A stretch of DNA of 64,000 bases, from the NCBI RefSeq assembly GCF_006152065.1, contig NZ_VDFW01000016.1:62001-126000 (forward strand). Reading direction: 5' to 3'. Each line of letters begins with the position of its first letter. Position 1 is the first letter of the stretch. Origin of the DNA: Amycolatopsis alkalitolerans. Lineage in GTDB: Bacteria; Actinomycetota; Actinomycetes; Mycobacteriales; Pseudonocardiaceae. This document shows, piece after piece, positions 1 to 7,358 of this stretch. A model generated the notes under the pieces. The model was given only the letters and a program-made list of their open reading frames with translations. It was not told the origin of the DNA and made no database searches. The position numbers and the translations under genes are program-made.

Positions 1-409
1 GGCGGGCTGCCTTCGTCGTCGACCGCCCGCCCCCAGGTGCGGGCCATGCCGAGCGCCGCGGCCATCCGGGTGGCTTCCTCGGCCAGCCTTGTCTTGCCGA
101 TACCGGGTTCCCCGGCCACGAGGACCGCCTGACCGTGGCCGTCGAGGGCGGCCGTCAGCTGGGCGTGGATCCGGTCGATCTCCCGCTCACGCCCGACCAG
201 TGTCGCTGTGTGCCGCGTGGGGTGCCCCCTGCGAGACGGTGGCCGTGCGCCGTGTCCGGCCGTTCCGGCTCACTGTATTCCGGATTGTCCGCTCCGCGAA
301 CTATGTGTTCCTGGAGGGGGAGCCACGCGGCGGGCGGGAGCGCGCCCATCCACGAGCAGGACGCGCAAGCGGCGACGAGGGCGTCGTACAAGCGGCTGAA
401 GCGGGTCAT
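1..409 (-). pseudogene. AAA/LuxR-type regulator, 5' part, frameshifted and cut by window edge
   Basis: The last ~200 bases read on the minus strand as the start of a LuxR/LAL-type ATPase: LVGREREIDRIHAQL, then the Walker A motif GEPGIGKTRL. That frame has no ATG/GTG/TTG between an upstream TGA (270-272) and LVGRERE. A different frame starts with ATG at 409 behind a strong GGAGGAG Shine-Dalgarno. One extra base in the five-C run at 225-229 would join the two frames into one protein. I infer either a real frameshift or a sequencing error. The gene continues beyond base 1. It lies divergent to the amidohydrolase, so it is the natural candidate for binding the operator boxes between them. Confidence 0.5.
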
Positions 410-479
410 GGTTTTCTCCTCCACTCGGCGTACCGGGACGAGCCTGTGGCCCGGCGGCCGGGGACGGCATCCGAGGAAC

Positions 480-527
480 TACTCAGCGCCGGTACTCACC
501 GGGCGAAATGAGTAGCCGCACTGAGTA
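480..527. promoter_or_regulatory. Four-box symmetric operator between regulator and amidohydrolase
   Basis: TACTCA occurs at 480-485 and 493-498, and its reverse complement TGAGTA at 509-514 and 522-527. Each pair has the same 7-base spacer, and 10 bases separate the pairs, so the whole block is symmetric. It sits 46-93 bases upstream of the amidohydrolase ATG and in the leader of the divergent regulator. This suits two dimers of a DNA-binding regulator acting on both promoters. The identity of the binder is inferred only from adjacency. Confidence 0.6.
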
Positions 528-572
528 CTCCCACGGACGCCCGGACACCGGCGCGGGCCGCACGCTTCCGCC

Positions 573-1784
573 ATGACGACCAGAACCAGCGCAACCGAAC
601 GCCGCAGGCTGACCGTGCTGCGGGCGAGCCGCCTCTTCGACGGCACCTCGTCCGCGCTGATCGAGGACCCGGTGGTGGTGCTCGACGGCGCCGAGATCGT
701 CGCCGTCGACCACGCGGCCCGGTTCACCGGTGCCGAGCACGCGGACGTGGTCGATCTGTCCGGCGCGACCCTGCTGCCCGGCCTCATCGATACCCACGTC
801 CACCTGTGCTTCGACGCCGGGCTCGACGTGGTGGCCAGCCTCGCCGAGCGCGACGACGCGGCCGCGCTGACCGCGATGGCCGAGGCCGCCCGCGTCGCGC
901 TCGCCGCCGGGGTGACCACGGTGCGCGACCTCGGCGACCGGGACTACCTGTCGCTCTCGCTCCGCGATTCCGGCCGGGCCGGCCCGCTGCCGACCGTCGT
1001 CGCCGCCGGTCCCCCGATCACCAGCCCCGGCGGCCACTGCCACTTCCTCGGCGGCGAGGCGTCCGGTGTGGACGGGCTGCGCGCCGCGGTGCGCGAGCAC
1101 GCCGAACGCGGTGTCGAGGTCATCAAGATCATGGCCAGCGGCGGTCACCTCACCCCCGGCACCCGGCCCGATCTGCCGCAGTTCACCCGCGACGAACTGC
1201 GGGCCGTCGTGGCCGAGGCACACCGGTTCAGCCTGCCGGTGACCGCGCACGCGCACTCCGCCGACGCGATCGCGGACGCCGTCGCGGCCGGTGTGGACGG
1301 GATGGAGCACGTCTCCTTCCAGACGGCCGACGGCGTCGACGCACCGGAGCACCTGATCCGCGCGATCGGCGACCACCGCGTCGTCGTCGGCGCCACGCTG
1401 GGCATAGTTCCCGTGCCGGGCCTGGAGCCACCGCCCGAACTCCGGCGCATCCTGCCGACGCTGATGGCCAACCTGCGGCGGCTCGTCGACGCGGGAGCAC
1501 CCGTCGTGCTGGGCACCGACGGCGGTATCGCACCGATCAAACCGCACGACGTCCTGCCGCGCGCGATAGCGCAGTTCGCCGAGTTCGCCGTCAGTCCGGT
1601 CGAGGCGCTGCGCACGGCCACCTCGCAGGCGGCCGCGGTCGTCGGCCTCGGCCACCGCAAGGGCAGGCTGGCGCCCGGCTTCGACGCCGACATCCTCGCC
1701 GTCGACGGCGACCCGCTCGCCGATCTCACCGTCCTGCGGCGGGTCCGCGCGGTGTATGCCGGTGGCACCGTGGTTCCCGCGTAG
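573..1784 (+). CDS. Amidohydrolase superfamily protein (imidazolonepropionase/prolidase-like)
   Basis: A 403-residue metal-dependent hydrolase of the family that cleaves C-N bonds in cyclic amides or dipeptide-like substrates. The N-terminal beta-sandwich segment ends in LLPGLIDTHVHL, where HxH gives two metal ligands. Further expected features are VIKIMASGG (carbamylated-Lys region), a His-rich VTAHAHSADAI, GMEHVSF and VLGTDGG, whose Asp closes the site. The C-terminal GRLAPGFDADILAVDGDP is classic for the family. Length is normal. There is no clear Shine-Dalgarno before the ATG. The substrate cannot be deduced. The gene is monocistronic and probably controlled through the TACTCA/TGAGTA block upstream. 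Confidence 0.85.
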   Translation: MTTRTSATERRRLTVLRASRLFDGTSSALIEDPVVVLDGAEIVAVDHAARFTGAEHADVVDLSGATLLPGLIDTHVHLCFDAGLDVVASLAERDDAAALTAMAEAARVALAAGVTTVRDLGDRDYLSLSLRDSGRAGPLPTVVAAGPPITSPGGHCHFLGGEASGVDGLRAAVREHAERGVEVIKIMASGGHLTPGTRPDLPQFTRDELRAVVAEAHRFSLPVTAHAHSADAIADAVAAGVDGMEHVSFQTADGVDAPEHLIRAIGDHRVVVGATLGIVPVPGLEPPPELRRILPTLMANLRRLVDAGAPVVLGTDGGIAPIKPHDVLPRAIAQFAEFAVSPVEALRTATSQAAAVVGLGHRKGRLAPGFDADILAVDGDPLADLTVLRRVRAVYAGGTVVPA

Positions 1785-1834
1785 CTCACAGCCGCTTCCG
1801 GCGGCAGGTGCGGGCATTGCATACTGCGACGGTG

Positions 1835-2419
1835 ATGATGCAGAGCGCGCTGCTGCCCGGCTGGCTGCGAATGGTCTGGGCCGCGGCCCTCGTCCTGGTC
1901 GCGCTGGCGCACCTGAAGCATGTGATCACCATGCGAGGGCAACGTCGCTGGTGGCACACCGGGCACACGGTCATGGCGGCCGGGATGGCGCTGATGTACC
2001 TGCTGCCGGCGATGGATCATCCCGTGCTCTACCAGGCGGGGCTGGCGTTCTACGTGGCGGCGGTGGCCGCGCTGGCCGCGACGACGGTGACCAACTGGCG
2101 CGAAGAGGGTGTGCTGAACCCGTTGTGGGTGGCCACCACGATCGACATGGTGGCCATGGCGTACATGCTCCTTCCCGCCAGGACGCCGGTCCTGACCGCG
2201 GTGTTCGTGGTGTACCTCGCGGGGCAGGCGGTGGCGTGGTCGCTCGGGCTGTGGAGCCGGGTGCCGGTGCTGGCCCCGGTCCCCGCCGGCGGGGAGGGCG
2301 CCGCCGGGTCGCCCGCGTCGAGCGCGGTGGTCGGGCTGACCGCCCACACGTCCCCGGTGGTGCTGGCTTCGCTCGCGGTGATGGCGGCCGGGATGGCGTA
2401 CATGCTGCTCGCGATGTGA
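1835..2419 (+). CDS. DUF5134-like multi-pass membrane protein
   Basis: This 194-residue integral membrane protein has about six hydrophobic segments. It begins MMQSALLPGWLRMVWAAALV and contains histidines clustered in or near membrane segments (LAHLKHVITM, WWHTGHTVMAAGMALMYLLP). The motif AAGMAxMxLL recurs at the start and end (MAAGMALMYLL, MAAGMAYMLLAM), suggesting an internal duplication. The pattern matches actinobacterial DUF5134 proteins, whose function is unknown. The GTG at 1832 is an alternative start in the same frame. It follows the amidohydrolase by about 50 bases, so co-transcription is possible. Confidence 0.65.
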   Translation: MMQSALLPGWLRMVWAAALVLVALAHLKHVITMRGQRRWWHTGHTVMAAGMALMYLLPAMDHPVLYQAGLAFYVAAVAALAATTVTNWREEGVLNPLWVATTIDMVAMAYMLLPARTPVLTAVFVVYLAGQAVAWSLGLWSRVPVLAPVPAGGEGAAGSPASSAVVGLTAHTSPVVLASLAVMAAGMAYMLLAM

Positions 2420-2487
2420 GCCGTCCCCGCGGCTGAGGGGACGCATGGCCCTATTCGCGGGCCGGTTCGTGTGCCGAGGCTGAGCCC

Positions 2488-2997
2488 ATGCGGAACTATG
2501 CGATTCACGAGCGAACCCTGACCGTGCAGCACGCGGCGGTCGCCGAAGCCACGTTGACGGTGCCCGAGATCGGGCCCTGGCTCGGCAAGACCTACGCGGC
2601 CGTCGCCGCGGTACTGGCTGGGCAGGGCATCGAACCGGCCGGGCCGCCTTTCGCGCGCTACCACCAACTCGGTCCGGAGCGCTTCCACGTGGAGGCCGGA
2701 TTCCCGGTCCGTTCCCCCGTCGCGCCCGCCGGCGAAGTGCGGCCCTCGGCACTGCCCGGTGGCACGACCGCGGTCACCATGCACACCGGGCCGTACGACG
2801 CGATGGCGCCCGCCTATTCGGCGATCGAAACCTGGCTACGGGCACGGGGCGCCGAACCCGCCGGCGACCCCTGGGAGACCTACCTCAGCGATCCCGGCCG
2901 CCAGCCCGATCCCGCGACGTGGCGCACCGAGATCGCGCAGCCCTACGCCGACGGTTCCGGCACGGCGGCCGGGTCGGGACGGAGGCCCAGGCGGTAG
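2488..2997 (+). CDS. GyrI-like / AraC effector-binding domain protein
   Basis: A stand-alone small-molecule-binding protein of 169 residues in the GyrI-like (SHS2) fold found in SbmC and the effector domains of MerR/AraC regulators. Visible hallmarks are the segment PPFARYHQLGPERFHVEAGFPV, the loop LPGGTTAVTMHTGPYDAM and the C-terminal WETYLSDPG near the usual conserved acidic residue. There is no DNA-binding domain. The last 55 bases overlap the 3' end of the convergent response regulator. The ligand is unknown. Confidence 0.75.
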   Translation: MRNYAIHERTLTVQHAAVAEATLTVPEIGPWLGKTYAAVAAVLAGQGIEPAGPPFARYHQLGPERFHVEAGFPVRSPVAPAGEVRPSALPGGTTAVTMHTGPYDAMAPAYSAIETWLRARGAEPAGDPWETYLSDPGRQPDPATWRTEIAQPYADGSGTAAGSGRRPRR

Positions 2998-3671
2998 CCG
3001 GCGCCGATGACGGTCTGGACGATCCGCGGGTGGTGATGATCGGCCTCGATCTTGCCCCGGAGGTTGCGGATGTGGGAGTCCACGGCGCGTTCGTAGCCTT
3101 CGAAGTCGTAACCGCGGGCCCGGTTGATGAGCTCGTAACGGGAGTAGACGCGGCCCGGCACGGTGGCGAGGCTGGTGAGCAGCAGCCATTCGGTCGTGGT
3201 CAGCTCGACCGGTTCACCGCGGACCGTGGCCAGGCGGCGTGCCTGGTCCAGCACCAGTTCCCCGCCGCCGTAGGACTGCGCCGGTTCCCCGCCCGGCCCG
3301 TGGTGCAGGCGGCGAAGGATGGCTCGCACGCGAAGGACGACCTCGCGCGGGCTGAACGGTTTGGTGACGTAGTCGTCGACGCCGAGTTCCAGGCAGTGGA
3401 TGCGGTCGTCGGTGGCGGTCTTCGCGGTGAGCACCAGGATGGGGACGGAAGAGGTGCGGCGAAGCTCGCGGGCGACCTCCTCGCCCGGGATGTCCGGCAG
3501 CCGGAGATCCAGCACCACCAGATCGGGTGCCGCGTCCGCGGCGAGACTGATCGCCTCACTGCCGGACCACGTGGACAGCACGGCGAAGCCGTCGTGTTCG
3601 AGGTAGGAGCGAAGCAGGTCGCGGATCTTCCGCTCGTCCTCGACGACGAGCACGGTCGGCACGGTCATCAC
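2943..3671 (-). CDS. OmpR/PhoB-family response regulator
   Basis: A 242-residue DNA-binding response regulator. The receiver domain (about 1-120) has the acidic pocket VVEDE, the phospho-acceptor in VVLDLRLPD, and the conserved Thr/Lys in VLTAKTATDD and YVTKPF. The C-terminal winged helix (about 135-230) carries the usual LTTTEWLLLTSL and VDSHIRNLRGKIE motifs. It lies 3 bases downstream of the histidine kinase stop, so it is a co-transcribed pair. Its tail is convergent with, and overlaps, the GyrI-like gene. Confidence 0.93.
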   Translation of the reverse strand: MMTVPTVLVVEDERKIRDLLRSYLEHDGFAVLSTWSGSEAISLAADAAPDLVVLDLRLPDIPGEEVARELRRTSSVPILVLTAKTATDDRIHCLELGVDDYVTKPFSPREVVLRVRAILRRLHHGPGGEPAQSYGGGELVLDQARRLATVRGEPVELTTTEWLLLTSLATVPGRVYSRYELINRARGYDFEGYERAVDSHIRNLRGKIEADHHHPRIVQTVIGAGYRLGLRPDPAAVPEPSA

Positions 3672-3674
3672 CCC

Positions 3675-5129
3675 CTACTCACCAGCTTCGCCACGATCGG
3701 CGTGGTGGCCAGGGTCCAACGACCTTCGTTCACCGGCGGGCAGCCTGACGGTGAAGCACGCTCCGCCCTCGGCGGGCCTGGCGGCGGTGACGGTGCCGCG
3801 GTGTGCCTCGACCAGCGCACGCACGACGGCGAGCCCGATTCCGCTGCCGCTGCGGCCGCCCGCCGCCCGGCCGCGCCAGAACCGCTCGAACACGTGCGGC
3901 AGCTCCTCCTCATCGATGCCGGGCCCGGTATCGGTGACGGTGAGCACCGCGTCGGCCCCTTCGCGGCCGGCGGTGACGGTCACCCGGCCGCCGGACGGGG
4001 TGAACTTGACCGCGTTGGTGAGCAGGTTGGTGACGATCTGCGTGATCCGTGCGCCATCGCCGAGCACCTCGATACCCGTGGCGGCCTCGACGTGGACCGC
4101 GAGACCGGCGTCGGTGAACTGGGCGCGCATCGCTTCGGTCGCCTCCCGGGTGAGCGTGCCGAGATCGACCGGGCCGGTGTGCAGCGCGAGGCCGGCGGCG
4201 TCGGCGGCGGAGAGGGTGGCCAGGTCGTCGGTCAGGCGCCCCAGCCGCAGCACCTCGTCGTGCAACGACACGAGGTGCTGTTCGGTGGGTTCGGCGATGC
4301 CGTCGAGCAACTGCTCGGTCTGGCCGCGCAGGATCGTGACCGGGGTGCGCAACTCGTGCGCGACGTCGGCCACCACCGCGCGCCGCAGCTCGTCCTGCCG
4401 CCGCACCGTCGCGGCCATTTCGGTGAACGCGGCACCCACCTCGCCGAGCTCGCCGGGCGCGGGGCGCAGCCGCGTGCCCGCGTCCAGGTCGCCGGCGGCG
4501 AACGCGCGGGTGGCGCCGGCGAGCGCCAGGAGCGGACGGGACATCCGCCGCGACACCACCGCCGCCGCGACCGCGGCGAGCAGCACACCGGCCAGCGCGC
4601 CCAGGCCGACCCGCTGCAGCAGCGCGGTCCGCGCCGCCGCCACCGGCACCGGTTCCGTCGCCGGCAGGGTCAGCTGCGCGGTGCCGACCTGCCGCCCGTC
4701 GACCACGATCGGGATCGCCGTCGATGCCGCGACGGGCTCGGGCGTTCCCTCCGGGGTGCCACCGCCTCCAGAATGGCCGGTGCCGTCCGGGTCGTGCGCG
4801 GGACCGTGGGTACCGGGACCCATTCTCGCCACCTCGCGACCGCGGTCGTCCGCCACCACGACGCTCGCGTCCCCGCTGGTGGCCAGCGCGTTCACCACCG
4901 CCAGATCCTGCGGGCGCCACGAGCCGCTCCCGGCGACGTACGCGGCGGCCAACGCGGATGCGATCTCATTCCGCAGCTGCCCCTGTTGCTGCTCGGCAAG
5001 CAACGCGCTGCGCTGATCCACCGACACCGCCGCCAGCAGGGCCAGCAGGGCGACCGCGCTGACCGCCACGGCCAGGAAGGCCGCGAACAGGCGCCACCGC
5101 AACGCGCCGAACCGCTTCCGTACCCGCAT
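3675..5129 (-). CDS. HAMP-domain sensor histidine kinase
   Basis: A 484-residue membrane kinase. A first membrane helix (about 12-35) is followed by an extracytoplasmic sensor region rich in Gly/His/Asp (TGHSGGGGTPEGTPEP), a second helix near 180-200, HAMP, the H-box VVADVAHELRTPVTIL with the phospho-accepting His, an N-box (ITQIVTNLLTNAVKFTP) and G-boxes (DTGPGIDEEELPHVFERF, GSGIGLAVV). It forms a two-component system with the downstream regulator. The preceding gene on the same strand encodes a small secreted acidic protein, a plausible ligand or accessory factor. A strong hairpin between them probably lowers kinase expression. Confidence 0.92.
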   Translation of the reverse strand: MRVRKRFGALRWRLFAAFLAVAVSAVALLALLAAVSVDQRSALLAEQQQGQLRNEIASALAAAYVAGSGSWRPQDLAVVNALATSGDASVVVADDRGREVARMGPGTHGPAHDPDGTGHSGGGGTPEGTPEPVAASTAIPIVVDGRQVGTAQLTLPATEPVPVAAARTALLQRVGLGALAGVLLAAVAAAVVSRRMSRPLLALAGATRAFAAGDLDAGTRLRPAPGELGEVGAAFTEMAATVRRQDELRRAVVADVAHELRTPVTILRGQTEQLLDGIAEPTEQHLVSLHDEVLRLGRLTDDLATLSAADAAGLALHTGPVDLGTLTREATEAMRAQFTDAGLAVHVEAATGIEVLGDGARITQIVTNLLTNAVKFTPSGGRVTVTAGREGADAVLTVTDTGPGIDEEELPHVFERFWRGRAAGGRSGSGIGLAVVRALVEAHRGTVTAARPAEGGACFTVRLPAGERRSLDPGHHADRGEAGE

Positions 5130-5192
5130 CGCGCCACCGTCACTCTCGTCATTCCGCCGCGGTCACCAGGACAGCCGCCGCTTCAGAACGAC

Positions 5193-5235
5193 GCCAGGGG
5201 CGAAAGGTCCCTCTTCGAGACCTGACGCCCCTGGC
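5193..5235 (-). terminator. Nested hairpin after the small secreted protein gene
   Basis: A perfect 10-bp inverted repeat (5193-5202 with 5226-5235, GCCAGGGGCG) encloses a second perfect 5-bp stem (5205-5209 with 5219-5223) with only a 2x2 internal loop between them. It starts 7 bases after the stop codon at 5242. There is no T-run, so it would be a U-less actinobacterial terminator or attenuator lying before the kinase gene. Confidence 0.7.
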
Positions 5236-5241
5236 TCTTCG

Positions 5242-5544
5242 TCACCGGTCGGCCAGCCAGTCGTGCAGCCGCTCCTGCACCGGGTCGTGGATCTGGTCCC
5301 GGTCCCGGAGCTGGTCGCGGTCCTGGAGCTGGTCGCGGTCCGGCACCTGGTCGCAGGTGCCGTCACGCAGCCGCAACTGGTCGCCGTATCCGGGGCCCTG
5401 CTGCTGGTGCTGAACGGTCGAGGTCACCTGCTCGGTCACCGGCGGGGCCGGCTCACCGGCCGCGGCCGCGATCCCGACACCGCCACCGATCACCAGCGCG
5501 GCCGCCGGCAGTGCCGCCAGCAACGCCTTCTTCAGCTTCGTCAT
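5242..5544 (-). CDS. Small secreted acidic repeat protein
   Basis: A 100-residue protein. A clear Sec signal peptide (MTKLKKALLAALPAAALVIG, then an AAAAG cleavage region) precedes a mature part dominated by D/R/Q/L repeats (DRDQL, QDRDQL, RDRDQI). Such repeats are likely extended and highly charged. The start at 5544 is chosen because GGAGG stands 7 bases before it; a longer frame up to 5571 lacks a site. I recognise no domain. Its position at the head of a kinase-regulator pair suggests a periplasmic or extracellular sensor partner, or a target of the system. This is inference. Confidence 0.7.
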   Translation of the reverse strand: MTKLKKALLAALPAAALVIGGGVGIAAAAGEPAPPVTEQVTSTVQHQQQGPGYGDQLRLRDGTCDQVPDRDQLQDRDQLRDRDQIHDPVQERLHDWLADR

Positions 5545-5666
5545 CGTTCTCACCTCCTCGTCTCGCACCACCAGTGCACCTCGCCGGTACGCACACCGGA
5601 TGCGGACGATGTGCAGATCGCGTGCAGGTTGACCCGATCATGCGGTGCCGGGTCTACCGTCGGGGC

Positions 5667-5945
5667 ATGACGCCGGCCGTCGAACTGTGGCATGTCCCCG
5701 ACTGCCCGCTGCTGGACCAGGTCCGCGAAGCCCTGGGCGAATGCCTGCGGCACAGCGGCCTCGACATCGCGGTCCGCGAACGCGAGGGCGGCTACCCCTC
5801 GCCGACGCTCGTCATCGACGGCGTCGACGTCGCGACCGGTGCTCCGCCGGTACCCGGCGTGTACTGCCGGCTCGATCTGCCGACGCACGAACAGATCCAC
5901 GCCGCGCTCAACGGCGAGGACCGGCGCGGTATGACGTTGGCGTAG
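5667..5945 (+). CDS. Small thioredoxin-like protein, conserved hypothetical
   Basis: 92 residues beginning MTPAVELWHVPDCPLLDQV. The short beta strand followed by a CPLL turn resembles the redox loop position of thioredoxin-fold proteins but has a single Cys. The following PSPTLVIDGVDVATG is the typical beta3-cis-Pro strand turn, and VYCRLDLPTHEQIHAAL the final helix. Similar small proteins occur in actinobacteria, sometimes with organomercury or metal-handling genes; nothing here shows metal resistance. An upstream in-frame ATG at 5641 would add nine residues. It is convergent with the methyltransferase. Confidence 0.6.
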   Translation: MTPAVELWHVPDCPLLDQVREALGECLRHSGLDIAVREREGGYPSPTLVIDGVDVATGAPPVPGVYCRLDLPTHEQIHAALNGEDRRGMTLA

Positions 5946-6011
5946 TAGCGCGGCGAACTCAACTGTCGACTACGGCGACGCGGCCCTGGCCTCGTTCGTC
6001 GGAGGCGGTAG

Positions 6012-6632
6012 TCAGTCCCCGGGCTTGCGTGCGGCGAGCCGCTCGACGATCCCGCGGTGGAACCGCTCGTGGCGCTCGAGGGTGAAGCCCTGGGCCCGCA
6101 CATGCTCGATCGGCCGGCGCCGGAAGTGTTCCTCCCCGACCGGGATCGTGATCAGCTCCAGCAGTCGTTGCACCGCCCGCAGCGGGGCCGACGTGCTGAC
6201 CACGTGGTCGGCCAGGAGCAGCAGGCCGCCCGGCCGCACCACCCGCCACATCTCCGCGACCGCCGCCCGGTCGTCCGGGATGGCGCACAGCGAAAACGTG
6301 GCCACGACGGTGTCGAACGCGGCGTCCGGGAAATCCAGCTGCTGCGCGTTGCCCACCCGGGCGTCGAGCGCGCGACCGGTGTCCTCGGCGCGACGTCGGG
6401 CGTGCTGGAGCATCGCCGGGCTCAGGTCGATCCCGGTCAGCCGGACGCCGTCCGGGTACCACGGCAGGTTCAGCCCGGTCCCGACCGCGACCTCGAGCAC
6501 CTCGCCGCCCGCCTGCCCGCACACCCACTCGCGCGTGTCCCCGAAGAACCGCCGGTCCCAGAACCCCATCTGCTTGTCGTAGCGGCCGGACTGCTTGTCC
6601 CAGAACCGGCTCACGCGGCCGAAGTCCGTCAC
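6012..6632 (-). CDS. Class I SAM-dependent methyltransferase (phospholipid N-methyltransferase-like)
   Basis: A 206-residue methyltransferase. Motif I is VLEVAVGTGLNLPWYP, motif II is LTGIDLSPAML, and later motifs are GNAQQLDFPDAAFDTVVATFSLC and VVRPGGLLLLADHV. This pattern (GTGLNLP..Y, FDTVVATFSLCAIPD) is that of PmtA/UbiE-like methyltransferases acting on lipids or quinones. The start is GTG at 6632, with AAGGGAG nine bases ahead. It stands alone; the substrate is not deducible. Confidence 0.85.
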   Translation of the reverse strand: MTDFGRVSRFWDKQSGRYDKQMGFWDRRFFGDTREWVCGQAGGEVLEVAVGTGLNLPWYPDGVRLTGIDLSPAMLQHARRRAEDTGRALDARVGNAQQLDFPDAAFDTVVATFSLCAIPDDRAAVAEMWRVVRPGGLLLLADHVVSTSAPLRAVQRLLELITIPVGEEHFRRRPIEHVRAQGFTLERHERFHRGIVERLAARKPGD

Positions 6633-6691
6633 GTCGTGCTCCCTTTCCCGCTGGACACACGACCACACTACGTTTCGGTAGCAGCTTCCGG

Positions 6692-7165
6692 TCAGCCGAA
6701 CTGGCCGGGCTGGTAGTCACCGGCGGGCTGGCGGGTGATGACGTTCAGCCGGTTGTAGGTGTTGATGATGGCGATCAGCGACACCAGGGCGGTGAGCTGG
6801 TCGTCGTCGTAGTGCTTCGCCGCGTTCGCCCAGGCTTCGTCCGTGACGCCACCGGCCGCGTCCGCGATCCGGGTGCCCTGCTCCACCAGTTCCAGCGCGG
6901 CGCGCTCGGCTTCGGTGAACACCGTCGCCTCCCGCCAGGCCGCGACGAGGTTCAGCCGCAGCTGCGTCTCTCCGGCGTGCGCGGCGTCCTTCGTGTGCAT
7001 GTCGGTGCAGGCACCGCAGCCGTTGATCTGACTCGCCCGGATCTTCACCAGCTCCTGCGTCACGGCCGGCAGCGACGAGCAGGTGACGGCGTGCCCCGCC
7101 GAGTTGATGTACTTGAGGACCTTGCCGGCGAGCGGGCTGGCGAAGAGGTTCAACCGAGTGTCCAT
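6692..7165 (-). CDS. AhpD-like carboxymuconolactone decarboxylase-family protein
   Basis: A 157-residue alkylhydroperoxidase-like protein. The redox motif CGACTDMHTKDA (CxxC, then His three residues on) follows the conserved acidic helix QELVKIRASQINGCG. The C-terminal LIAIINTYNRLNVITRQPAG is diagnostic for this subfamily. It probably reduces peroxides with its CxxC pair. This is one of the gene types (COE genes) classically driven by ECF41 sigma factors, and an ECF41-like promoter is visible upstream at 7204-7230. The window encodes such a sigma factor at 36738-37586. Confidence 0.88.
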   Translation of the reverse strand: MDTRLNLFASPLAGKVLKYINSAGHAVTCSSLPAVTQELVKIRASQINGCGACTDMHTKDAAHAGETQLRLNLVAAWREATVFTEAERAALELVEQGTRIADAAGGVTDEAWANAAKHYDDDQLTALVSLIAIINTYNRLNVITRQPAGDYQPGQFG

Positions 7166-7203
7166 GACGGGCTCCCTGTCGTTGTCGGTGATTACGCACC
7201 TTT

Positions 7204-7230
7204 GACACGGCGGCTCGCCCGAATGTGACC
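7204..7230 (-). promoter_or_regulatory. ECF41-like promoter of the AhpD-like gene
   Basis: On the minus strand GGTCACA (7224-7230) is followed after exactly 16 bases by TGTC (7204-7207), 39 bases before the start codon. The published ECF41 consensus is TGTCACA, about 16 bases, then CGTC, so each element has one mismatch. The match is approximate but the gene type fits. Confidence 0.45.
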
Positions 7231-7358
7231 GGCCGCAAGCGCTTACCCGTGGCGAGCCCGCCGGTGACCTCCGGCCTCCCGCCGGACTTCCTTCGCCCCT
7301 GATATCGCCTTCCCCGGCGAACCACGCTCGGTGGTGCCGTCGAAGGGAGGGCAGGAAA

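Noticed and set aside
2919-5225. A 768-codon open frame on the plus strand opposite the two-component system
   Set aside because: It is antisense to a clear kinase and regulator, consists of Arg/Pro/Gly/His-rich low-complexity sequence and has no domain; typical of high-GC DNA.
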